A stretch of 9,875 nucleotides of DNA, from assembly GCA_002350445.1 (NCBI GenBank), contig DEEV01000100.1, forward strand, positions 1 through 9,875. The letters are read 5' to 3'. Within the stretch, counting starts at the first letter, position 1. Every line of letters begins with the position of its first letter. A program made the translations under genes and the position numbers. The notes beneath the pieces were generated by a model. That model did no database searches, was not told where the DNA came from, and saw only the letters and a program-made list of their open reading frames with translations. This document shows, one piece after another, positions 1 to 6,328 of this stretch. This DNA comes from Treponema sp. UBA2869. Lineage in GTDB: Bacteria; Spirochaetota; Spirochaetia; Treponematales; Treponemataceae.

Positions 1-38
1 TTATGAGCCCGACGAGCTGCCAGCTGCTCTACCCCGCG
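1..38 (-). tRNA. tRNA-fMet (initiator, CAU anticodon), 5' half only, cut by window edge
   Basis: Read on the minus strand, bases 38 to 1 fold as the first 38 nucleotides of a tRNA: acceptor strand CGCGGGG, D-stem GAGC/GCTC around a GG-containing loop, then anticodon stem strand TCGGG and loop CTCATAA, with CAT at 5-3. Initiator marks are visible: three consecutive Gs ending the 5' anticodon stem strand, A11 facing U24 in the D-stem, and C as the first base, which in initiators is unpaired with base 72. The window ends exactly after the anticodon loop, so the T-arm and acceptor 3' strand cannot be checked. The RNA delivers formyl-methionine to start codons. Confidence 0.93.
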
Positions 39-50
39 TCGTGTGTGAAC

Positions 51-79
51 ATAATATAGGTAACAAAAAAAAATGTCAA
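51..79 (-). promoter_or_regulatory. sigma70-type promoter of the tRNA-fMet gene
   Basis: On the minus strand a perfect TTGACA (79-74) is followed by 17 bases and TATTAT (56-51); an overlapping TATATT (58-53) would give a 15-base spacer. Transcription would begin near base 44, about six bases before the mature tRNA 5' end. A run of nine A/T (65-73) fills half of the spacer. Confidence 0.8.
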
Positions 80-181
80 CAGTCCGCATGTGGGTCGCAT
101 GTCGGTCCTCTCGGTTCCGCATTTAGATTGCCAGGACAAACTCATCATAACCTGTATTTAAATTTCAGCTGCATTTCCCTA

Positions 182-210
182 TTGAAAAAAATCAGAATTC
201 CAAATAGGCT
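182..210 (+). promoter_or_regulatory. possible promoter of the DNA methyltransferase gene
   Basis: TTGAAA (182-187), a 17-base spacer, then TAGGCT (205-210), which has only the TA...T skeleton of a -10 box. It lies six bases before the ATG at 217, so the transcript would start at or beside the start codon. The AGG at 206-208 could instead be a weak ribosome binding site on a longer transcript. Confidence 0.35.
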
Positions 211-216
211 TTTTGT

Positions 217-1383
217 ATGGCGCTGCGGTTTGAATGGGATGACGTTCCGGAAAAATTCATCAACAAGAGTGAATCTTGCTCTTCCAATATTCAGCTTTCT
301 ATTCCTGAAAATTCTAACATACTTGTAAGAATGGATAATCTTCCAGTTCTACAAAGTATGGTGGAAAATGGATTTACCGGGAAAATAAATCTTATTTATA
401 TTGATCCACCGTACAATACAGGAAACAAATTCACCTATAACGACAATTTTTCTATCAGTTCCGACCATCATTCTGCCTGGCTTAGCTTTATGAACAGACG
501 GCTTTGCCTTGCAAAAGAACTGTTAAATTTGTCCGGCTGCATTTTTATTGCAATTGATCAAAGTGAATTGTATGTTTTAAAACTTCTCTGCGATCAGATT
601 TTTGGTGAAGAAAATTTTATAAACGATTTTATGTGGCTGCACGGCAAGGGAAAAAAAGATAAATGGTCCCGAACTCTCCAGCAGCACACTCTGTGCTATG
701 CACGCAGCAAAAAAAATCTTTCGGAATTCACCGAATGTGGACAAACCAGCTGGGCTTCTAAAAATGCAGACGACGACCCTCGCGGCAACTGGTTTTCCGG
801 CAGCATTTCATTTACAGAAACACGCTCTAACAAAAATCATAAAAACTTCTATTCAATAAAATCACCGGGCGGAAAAATCTGGACACGACAATGGATGGTA
901 AGTCAGCAGGAAATGGAAAAACTTATAAAAGATAACCGCATTTTCTGGGGCCACTCCCCTTCCTACGATAAAGTTCCGCGCCTTAAAATATTTAACGGCG
1001 AAAGCACAGATGTCATTCCTAAAAATATTATAGATTGCGTCGCTTCAACCCGAGCCGCACAAAAACATCTTGATGAACTGCTTGGCGAAAAAAACGTTTT
1101 TGACAATCCAAAACCGGTTTCGTTAATTTATCATCTTATAAAAATAACCGGCATGCCCAACGATGCATTAATTCTTGATTTTTTTGCAGGAAGCGGAACA
1201 ACTTTCGAAGCCGTCTGCAAACTGAATAAAGAAGACGGAGGAAACCGTCACTGCATTCTTATTCAGCAAAATGAACCTGTAAACAATAAACAGCAGAGCA
1301 AATTTAAAACAATTGCAGAAATTTGCGAAGAGCGCTGCAAAAAAACAGCAGCAGAATTCAAAAGTGAAATTCAAATTATCTAG
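217..1383 (+). CDS. Site-specific adenine DNA methyltransferase, type III Mod-like (beta class)
   Basis: A 388-residue protein that should transfer a methyl group from S-adenosylmethionine to adenine N6 in DNA. The catalytic motif DPPYNTG (residues 63-69) precedes the SAM-binding motif DFFAGSGTT (321-329), the order of beta-class enzymes. The stretches around residues 120-140 (IFGEENFINDF), KPV at about 299-301 and GGNR near 341 are typical of type III Mod subunits. It is shorter than the usual 500-650 residues: the chain stops soon after GGNR, so the usual C-terminal extension is missing. The middle target-recognition region (about 140-290) is intact. No Res helicase-nuclease gene is in view; the left neighbour is tRNA-fMet and the right neighbour is convergent. 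It is probably an orphan methylase, perhaps epigenetic, or half of a system whose partner lies elsewhere. The start is set by family length; the ribosome binding site is poor. Confidence 0.88.
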   Translation: MALRFEWDDVPEKFINKSESCSSNIQLSIPENSNILVRMDNLPVLQSMVENGFTGKINLIYIDPPYNTGNKFTYNDNFSISSDHHSAWLSFMNRRLCLAKELLNLSGCIFIAIDQSELYVLKLLCDQIFGEENFINDFMWLHGKGKKDKWSRTLQQHTLCYARSKKNLSEFTECGQTSWASKNADDDPRGNWFSGSISFTETRSNKNHKNFYSIKSPGGKIWTRQWMVSQQEMEKLIKDNRIFWGHSPSYDKVPRLKIFNGESTDVIPKNIIDCVASTRAAQKHLDELLGEKNVFDNPKPVSLIYHLIKITGMPNDALILDFFAGSGTTFEAVCKLNKEDGGNRHCILIQQNEPVNNKQQSKFKTIAEICEERCKKTAAEFKSEIQII

Positions 1384-1454
1384 TGAAAATTTATAAAATC
1401 ATTCTGTTTGTTTTCTGGGAATTAAAAGCCTATATCAAGCATGTCAGCAGCGCA

Positions 1455-2474
1455 TTACTGTAATTTATTTTTGATTTCTTCCAGCGTACGCAAATCTTCA
1501 ATGGCATCGTAAAGCGGACTTTTTAAGTCGCTGATTCCGTCCAGAAAATCAACAGCATTCTGAATCATATTTGCAAAATAGCCTGTTTTTTTAGGAACTT
1601 TTACACTTTTATCTTTCATTAAAGAATAAAATCCCGTATAAAGGTTTGATTCTCTTCGTTTGTAAAATTTTGCGTAACCATTTCCAATGCAAATTCGCCC
1701 TTCTGTTCCAAGAATATCAACACCAAACGAAAAGAATTTGCTCCGGCCGCTCATTGTAAAAGTAACCTGCGGGCAGACTGATGTTGTAAAATGCGCACTG
1801 AAATTTCTAACAGCGTCATTATCATCACGGAAAATTCCAGTAATAACAGGTTTTGTAAGCTTTCGGTCCAGAAGATAGCTGATTATATCTACCATATGCG
1901 TTCCGTCGTGCAAAAGGCTGTATGAACCATCCTCTTCAAATTCAGATCCATAAATACGAAGCCCTGAATAAAGTTCGCCATGTACGCTCTGAATTTTTCC
2001 GATTTTTTCCATATGATTTTTTGCAAGAATATAATCAAGAGCAAAACGGCGTTCATGATTTACCATCACAGGAATTCCTGCTTCCTCTGCCGCCGTCGCA
2101 ATTTGTTCTGCCTGCTGGCTGTTCAGCGCAACAGGCTTTTCCAAAATTACAAGCCGCGGTTTTGCTTTTATTGCCTTAAGACATTCTTCAAGATGCGATT
2201 CTTCGTTCACCGCCACAATGATAATGTCCGGATTAAAATTTTCATAAAGCTCTTCACTTGAATTAAAAACCTGCACATTATGATTTTTTTTCTTCATATA
2301 ATGTGCCCATTGTTCAAGATTTTCAGAATTTGTATCGGCAGCGGCAACAAGCTCTATTCTGCGATTTTTGTTTAACGCCATTGTGTGAGATGCCGGCTGT
2401 TCACGCTTTTTATCAAAACCAAGCGTAAAACCTATTCGTCCTGTTCCAATAATTACTGCAGTATATTTTTCCAT
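1455..2474 (-). CDS. Gfo/Idh/MocA family NAD(P)-dependent oxidoreductase
   Basis: A 339-residue dehydrogenase of unknown substrate, cytoplasmic by sequence (no signal peptide or membrane segment). The N-terminal Rossmann fold shows the dinucleotide-binding GTGRIG (residues 10-15). The family marker EKP lies at 112-114, at the end of the nucleotide-binding domain, and the substrate domain carries HDGTH (189-193), whose last His matches the family's catalytic position. Length is normal for the family, whose members act on cyclic sugars, inositols, UDP-sugars or biliverdin-like compounds; the sequence does not show which. It starts 18 bases after the stop of the upstream tetR-like gene on the same strand, so the two are probably one transcript and the regulator may sense the substrate or product. 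A weak GGA lies 10 bases before the ATG. No terminator is evident between it and the convergent methyltransferase gene. Confidence 0.9.
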   Translation of the reverse strand: MEKYTAVIIGTGRIGFTLGFDKKREQPASHTMALNKNRRIELVAAADTNSENLEQWAHYMKKKNHNVQVFNSSEELYENFNPDIIIVAVNEESHLEECLKAIKAKPRLVILEKPVALNSQQAEQIATAAEEAGIPVMVNHERRFALDYILAKNHMEKIGKIQSVHGELYSGLRIYGSEFEEDGSYSLLHDGTHMVDIISYLLDRKLTKPVITGIFRDDNDAVRNFSAHFTTSVCPQVTFTMSGRSKFFSFGVDILGTEGRICIGNGYAKFYKRRESNLYTGFYSLMKDKSVKVPKKTGYFANMIQNAVDFLDGISDLKSPLYDAIEDLRTLEEIKNKLQ

Positions 2475-2492
2475 TTTTTCTGTTTCCAGTTT

Positions 2493-3164
2493 TTACTCTG
2501 TAATAAGATTTTTAAGAACAAGCTCAACAAGCTTTACAGTTTTATTTATAGAAGTTTCATCAGTTGGCAAAGCAAACAACGAGCCCGCTCCACTTTCAGG
2601 ATTCTGGCGTACAGTTTCCTTACGGTTTGCAATATATAAATCACGCTGCTGAATAACAATAGAAGAAATTATTCCGGCATAATCGCGCAATTCCTTTTCT
2701 GACTTTTTTTGAATTTTATCTATTTTTGAAAGCGCGTTTAAAAGGTTAAAAACATCTTCGCAAATGCTTTCAGTTTCGGCACGAACAATTTTAAGAGCAG
2801 GAAGATTAAAATATTGCTCGGTGCGTGCAAAAACGTAAATTTGAAAAAGCGGCTCTGCTTCGTAAATATTAAAATAACGCAGAATCAGGCGTTTAAAAAT
2901 TGCAAAAGCTGCAGGCTTTTTTGAAAGAAGAGTTTCGATTGTTTTTTCCGGTAAAAAACTTACAGTTGCGACCTCTCTTGCGCAATATTCAAGAGTTGCG
3001 TCGTACATTGCATCGCGGCTTTCAAAATGATTATAAAGCGATGCCTTTTTTATCTCCAAATCCTCAGAAATATCTGCAAGTGATGTTGCTCCCGGACTTT
3101 TTTCAAATGAGTTCGCAATAAAAGACTGTATGATTTTTTCCTGCGAAATATTTTTTCTGCTCAT
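2493..3164 (-). CDS. TetR/AcrR family transcriptional regulator
   Basis: A 223-residue DNA-binding regulator. The N-terminal helix-turn-helix spans about residues 10-55, with the characteristic recognition segment KASLYNHFESRDAMYD at 40-55. The remaining helical part, about 60-223, is the variable ligand-binding and dimerisation domain and gives no clue to the ligand. It is the first gene of a two-gene unit with the Gfo/Idh/MocA oxidoreductase, the obvious candidate target alongside its own promoter. A 20-bp palindrome just upstream overlaps the putative promoter and fits autorepression. The start at 3164 is the only Met before the HTH; no purine-rich ribosome binding site precedes it, while -10-like hexamers lie immediately upstream, so the mRNA may be leaderless. 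Confidence 0.92.
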   Translation of the reverse strand: MSRKNISQEKIIQSFIANSFEKSPGATSLADISEDLEIKKASLYNHFESRDAMYDATLEYCAREVATVSFLPEKTIETLLSKKPAAFAIFKRLILRYFNIYEAEPLFQIYVFARTEQYFNLPALKIVRAETESICEDVFNLLNALSKIDKIQKKSEKELRDYAGIISSIVIQQRDLYIANRKETVRQNPESGAGSLFALPTDETSINKTVKLVELVLKNLITE

Positions 3165-3170
3165 ATTATA

Positions 3171-3200
3171 ATTATCGGAAACTAACGGTTATTAGTTTAA
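3171..3200 (-). promoter_or_regulatory. putative tetR-oxidoreductase promoter
   Basis: On the minus strand GATAAT (3176-3171) ends six bases before the ATG; the -35 region is weak (TTAAAC at 3200-3195, 18-base spacer). A better -10, TATAAT at 3170-3165, touches the ATG itself but has no recognisable -35 and would start transcription inside the gene. Confidence 0.4.
3179..3198. promoter_or_regulatory. candidate TetR operator palindrome
   Basis: A perfect inverted repeat, AAACTAA - 6 bases - TTAGTTT, lies 15 bp upstream of the tetR-like start codon. Size, symmetry and position between the putative -35 and -10 match operators of autoregulating TetR proteins. That this protein binds it is inference. 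Confidence 0.6.
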
Positions 3201-3219
3201 GAAAATATGATTAAGACAA

Positions 3220-3253
3220 AAATAAATCCGCACTGTCAAAATGCGGATTTTTT
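3220..3253 (-). terminator. intrinsic terminator after the STAS gene
   Basis: A perfect 9-bp stem (AAATCCGCA at 3224-3232, TGCGGATTT at 3242-3250) with a 9-base loop. On the minus strand it is followed by a U-rich tail (TTTATTTTTG) and lies about 26 bases after the stop codon of the STAS gene, separating it from the tetR unit. The other strand also has a T-run, but no plus-strand gene ends here. Confidence 0.82.
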
Positions 3254-3278
3254 CTTTTATTCAGATTTTTGACTGTTT

Positions 3279-3830
3279 TTAGCCAAGCATTATATTTCCG
3301 TCTTCCGAAATTACAATTATTGCCTTACAGCTCATACAACGGAAACGACCAGCCCTTACAGCTTTTACGCTTTTTCCACAAGACGGGCACGCAAGCACCT
3401 TAGGGAACACACTCATAGAAGGCTTTACACCGTTACAGAAATGTGCCATTGCATCTTCAACAGCAGGAACAATAGTAAAGAACTGAGAAAATCCCAGAAT
3501 CTGAAAAACTTCATCAACTTTTGGCTGGATTGCAGCAAGCACTAAATCGCCGCCTTTACCCCTAACCATTTTTAAAAGGATAGTAAAAGAACCAAGTCCT
3601 GTAGAAGAAATATATGAAAGTCGTTCGCAGTTAAAAATAAAATTAATATAACCGGCTGCAAAAACTTTTGTAATTTGATTCTGAAAGAAACTGGAATTGT
3701 AGGTATCAATATAACCGTCAAATTCAATAAGACAACAATGCTCTATTGTGTCAATTTTTTTAAGAGTAATTCTTAATGATTCATCCGTTTCGTTATCAAA
3801 ATCAGGAACAATTGTATCGTTTGGACTCAT
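3279..3830 (-). CDS. STAS-domain (anti-sigma antagonist-like) protein with C-terminal zinc ribbon
   Basis: A 183-residue protein. Residues about 18-135 form a STAS domain like SpoIIAA/RsbV, which bind and are phosphorylated by anti-sigma kinases. The phosphoacceptor loop reads YISSTGLGS (73-81): Ser76 aligns with the phosphorylated serine, while the usual preceding Asp is Ser75 and the following Ser is Thr77. The C-terminus carries two knuckles, CPSC (148-151) and CMSC (165-168), a four-Cys zinc ribbon joined to the STAS domain by a short linker. No anti-sigma kinase, phosphatase or sigma factor gene is nearby, so the partner must be coded elsewhere. A strong AGAGG lies four bases before the ATG, with a clear promoter upstream; a terminator follows, so it is monocistronic. 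It could act in a stress or sigma-factor switch; the zinc ribbon's target is unknown. Confidence 0.87.
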   Translation of the reverse strand: MSPNDTIVPDFDNETDESLRITLKKIDTIEHCCLIEFDGYIDTYNSSFFQNQITKVFAAGYINFIFNCERLSYISSTGLGSFTILLKMVRGKGGDLVLAAIQPKVDEVFQILGFSQFFTIVPAVEDAMAHFCNGVKPSMSVFPKVLACPSCGKSVKAVRAGRFRCMSCKAIIVISEDGNIMLG

Positions 3831-3846
3831 AATACCTCTTTAAAAC

Positions 3847-3875
3847 ATTATCCTATATATTTTTTGATTCGTCAA
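3847..3875 (-). promoter_or_regulatory. sigma70-type promoter of the STAS gene
   Basis: Minus strand TTGACG (3875-3870), exactly 17 bases, then GATAAT (3852-3847). Transcription would start near 3840, giving a leader of about 10 bases consisting mostly of the AAGAGGT ribosome binding site. Confidence 0.78.
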
Positions 3876-3910
3876 TTTAAAATAATGCTAGTTCAATGCA
3901 TTTTGCCTTC

Positions 3911-3939
3911 TTCCATGAAAGCGTTCTTTTTTTTATACT
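3911..3939 (+). promoter_or_regulatory. promoter of the trmJ-like operon, abutting the start codon
   Basis: TATACT (3934-3939) is a good -10; the -35 at 17 bases is weak (TTCCAT, 3911-3916). A T8 run (3927-3934) fills the spacer next to the -10. Only six bases separate the -10 from the ATG at 3946, so the predicted first base of the RNA is the A of the start codon. Confidence 0.55.
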
Positions 3940-3945
3940 GTTTGT

Positions 3946-4710
3946 ATGAATCTGAATAATATTGTAATTGTCCTTGATCATCCGGATGAATCCAGAAATA
4001 TTGGTGCTGCATGTCGCGCAATGGCAAACAACGACATTTCGGAACTTAGAATTGTCGGAAATAAATCTGATTATGACATTAATCATATTCACGTTCTTGC
4101 AATTCATGCCGCTTCAATTTTTGACAATGCACACTTTTTTTCAGATATTAATCAGGCAACTGCTGACTGCAGCCTTAGCGCAGGAACAACAAGAAGACGC
4201 GGGAAAAAACGCGGAAAGCTTTATCTTCCAGAAGAATTTGCGGCTGAAGCTTCAAAAATCACTGGGAATCCAGCGGCAGAAAACGGGAACAACAATATTG
4301 CAACAGGCGGAAAAGTTGCCGTTATTTTTGGAAACGAACGCACAGGCCTTACAGACGAACAATTGGATCAATGCACAACCGGCGTAACAATTCCTTCTTC
4401 AGAAAATTTTGGCTCTTTAAATTTGAGCCATGCAGTTCAAATTTTGTGCTATCATTTATTCAGGCAGACTTTAAGAGAACAGAATTCCTGCATTCAAAGC
4501 TATACACCGGTAAGTCTTGAACGCATTGATACAACCGTAAAAACTGTTACAGACAATCTTCAAAAAATAGGTTTTTTTAAAATGCCTGGCCGCGAAGACA
4601 CCGAAAATTTCTGGCGAAGCATTTTTGCAAGAGCTTCACTTTCCGAAGGCGAAGCACAATATATAGAAAAAACTTTTATAAAAATGGCGGGACTCGCATC
4701 AAAAAAATGA
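3946..4710 (+). CDS. trmJ: TrmH/SpoU (SPOUT) family RNA 2'-O-methyltransferase, TrmJ-like
   Basis: A 254-residue SPOUT methyltransferase, predicted to methylate the ribose of nucleotide 32 in tRNA anticodon loops using SAM. The three motifs are present: N18-I-G...R24 (motif 1, with the catalytic-type Arg), FGNERTGL at 128-135 (motif 2) and SLNLSHAVQI at 157-166 (motif 3, part of the SAM-binding knot). A helical C-terminal region (about 185-250, with GFF and FARA segments) matches the dimerising tail of E. coli TrmJ, and length agrees (246 in E. coli). Insertions around 85-120 replace the simpler loop of the E. coli protein. The start is fixed because motif 1 begins a few residues in; no ribosome binding site precedes it. 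It is first in a three-gene operon and its stop overlaps the next start as ATGA. The exact target base (TrmJ versus another TrmH-family site) is inferred. Confidence 0.85.
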   Translation: MNLNNIVIVLDHPDESRNIGAACRAMANNDISELRIVGNKSDYDINHIHVLAIHAASIFDNAHFFSDINQATADCSLSAGTTRRRGKKRGKLYLPEEFAAEASKITGNPAAENGNNNIATGGKVAVIFGNERTGLTDEQLDQCTTGVTIPSSENFGSLNLSHAVQILCYHLFRQTLREQNSCIQSYTPVSLERIDTTVKTVTDNLQKIGFFKMPGREDTENFWRSIFARASLSEGEAQYIEKTFIKMAGLASKK

Positions 4711-5414
4711 AAATCAGACATCTCCTTTTTGATTTTGACAATACGCTTTACCCTGCTTCTTCTGCAATGGACACAGGCATCACGCAGCGCATGCTCGAAT
4801 GTGTAGCTTCCTTTTTTAACTGTAGCCTTGAACAGGCAAAAATCATTAGAAAAGAACGCATTACAAATTTTTCTACGACACTTGAATGGCTAAGAAGCGA
4901 AGGTTTAAAAGATACGGACGGATTTTTAAATTATGTTCATCCAGAAAGCGAAAAATATGAAGTGCCTTTGCAGCCTGCTCTGCGCGAATTTTTACTTTCA
5001 ATTCCGCTGCCAAAATCAATTCTTACAAATTCAAATCATGTACATGCAGAACGCGTTTTAAAAACGCTTGAAGTTTTTGATCTTTTTGAAACAATCACAG
5101 ACATAACCGATGCAAATTTTAAAGGGAAGCCATATCCTTCGGCTTATAAGGCGGCAGTTGAAAAAATAAATCAGAAAGCAGAAAAGCCTTTGCGCATCGA
5201 AGAAATTTTGTTTTTTGATGATATGCAAAAATACACCGACGGCTGGAACGTTTTGGGCGGAACATCGGTTCTTATAGGAAACAAAAACGGCTGTCCAATT
5301 CACGAAAATTCTCCAATCAGAAAAATTCAAAAAGATTGTTCTGCAGGAATTCAACCTGGAAAAACAATTAAACTTAACGATATTTACGAACTGACAAAAA
5401 AGGATATTTTATGA
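4707..5414 (+). CDS. HAD-superfamily hydrolase, pyrimidine 5'-nucleotidase-like
   Basis: A 235-residue cytosolic HAD phosphatase. All four motifs are visible: DFDNTLYP (9-16) with nucleophile Asp9 and acid/base Asp11; Thr107-Asn108 in SILTNSN; Lys141 in GKPYPSAYK; and the metal-binding Asp171-Asp172 in LFFDDM. The helical cap lies between motifs I and II (about 17-90), as in subfamily IA. DFDNTLYP and TNSNHVHAERVL are typical of the Sdt1/Phm8 pyrimidine nucleotidase group, which dephosphorylates UMP and CMP-like nucleotides; the substrate here is inferred. It starts inside the stop of the trmJ-like gene (ATGA) and ends inside the start of the PfkB gene (ATGA), so all three are probably translated in coupled fashion from one mRNA. 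Confidence 0.86.
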   Translation: MKIRHLLFDFDNTLYPASSAMDTGITQRMLECVASFFNCSLEQAKIIRKERITNFSTTLEWLRSEGLKDTDGFLNYVHPESEKYEVPLQPALREFLLSIPLPKSILTNSNHVHAERVLKTLEVFDLFETITDITDANFKGKPYPSAYKAAVEKINQKAEKPLRIEEILFFDDMQKYTDGWNVLGGTSVLIGNKNGCPIHENSPIRKIQKDCSAGIQPGKTIKLNDIYELTKKDIL

Positions 5415-6328
5415 AAATTTTATGCGTTTGCCTGAGCACTACAATTCAGCGCACAGTAACATTTACAAATCTTGAACTTGGAAAAGTAAACCGCTCACAG
5501 GAATACCGTCAGGATGCATCCGGAAAAGCTGTAAATTCGGCAAGAGTTTTGAATCAGCTTGAATATGGTTGCTGCCTGACTATTTGCCCTGTCGGCGAAA
5601 AAAATCAGGATATTTTTATTGAACTTGCAAAAAAAGACCATCTGAATATGTCCTGCGTTACAATTCCGGGCTTTACACGCGAATGCTGGACTTTGCTCGA
5701 CTCTCAGAAAAATACAACTACAGAAATTGTTTCCTGCGAACCGGAATTTGACGCTCCGCTTGAAAAGGAAGAAATAAAACTTTTAAAACTTATTTCTGAA
5801 AATCTTCAAAATACCGATGCTGTGCTGCTTGCCGGAAGCCGACCTAAGGGCTGGTCTAATGAACTTTGCGCAGCTATTGCAGGCATTGCGCTTGATGCAA
5901 AAAAAATCTTTCTTGCCGATATTCACGGACAGGATCTGCTTTTGACCCTTAAAAACTGCACGCCTTCAATTATTAAAATTAATGATGATGAATTTTGCGA
6001 AACGTTTGCAGACGGCAAAAAGCTTACCGAAGCCGAATTGCAAAGCGCGATTACCAAACAGAGCAGCAAGCTGAAAAACAAAATTGTGGTGACGCGGGGC
6101 ACAAAAGAAACCTTTGCCGCAGATAACGGAATATTTACGACGTACCCTACAGAAAAAATTGTGCCTGTGAACACAACCGCCTGCGGAGACAGTTTTAATG
6201 CAGGCTTCTTATACGAATACATTAAGACGCGCAATTTTGAATCAGCCTTAAAAAAAGGCACCTGGTGTGCTGCACGAAATGCAGAACTCAAGTGCCCTGG
6301 AAGTACGTTAGCTTCGCTCACTACCTAG
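5411..6328 (+). CDS. PfkB-family carbohydrate kinase (1-phosphofructokinase/tagatose-6-phosphate kinase-like)
   Basis: A 305-residue ATP-dependent sugar kinase. Family features: ASGKAVNSARVLNQL (36-50), the FruK/LacC-type sugar-binding GKGxNVARVL region; GSRPKG (142-147); KINDDEF (189-195), the KPNxxE-type segment; RG at 229-230; and the ATP-site NTTACGDSFNAGF (254-266) with catalytic Asp260. Two oddities: the N-terminal TxNPAxD motif, whose Asp contacts the sugar in phosphofructokinases, reads LSTTIQ with Gln13 in the Asp place, and the GAGD loop is ACGD. The substrate is therefore probably not the standard one and cannot be named. Start is supported by AAGGA six bases upstream, overlapping the end of the HAD gene. 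It is last in the trmJ-HAD-pfkB operon; the stop codon lies at the base of a hairpin. Confidence 0.85.
   Translation: MKILCVCLSTTIQRTVTFTNLELGKVNRSQEYRQDASGKAVNSARVLNQLEYGCCLTICPVGEKNQDIFIELAKKDHLNMSCVTIPGFTRECWTLLDSQKNTTTEIVSCEPEFDAPLEKEEIKLLKLISENLQNTDAVLLAGSRPKGWSNELCAAIAGIALDAKKIFLADIHGQDLLLTLKNCTPSIIKINDDEFCETFADGKKLTEAELQSAITKQSSKLKNKIVVTRGTKETFAADNGIFTTYPTEKIVPVNTTACGDSFNAGFLYEYIKTRNFESALKKGTWCAARNAELKCPGSTLASLTT

Noticed and set aside
41..328. A 95-codon plus-strand frame upstream of the methyltransferase
   Set aside because: It overlaps the tRNA promoter and the first codons of the methyltransferase in another frame and shows no domain or Shine-Dalgarno signal.
1384..1454. A terminator between the convergent methyltransferase and oxidoreductase genes
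   Set aside because: I found no stem of useful length with a T-run in these 71 bases on either strand.
5923..6321. A 132-codon minus-strand frame opposite the PfkB kinase
   Set aside because: It lies entirely antisense to a clearly conserved kinase domain, so it is a shadow of that gene.
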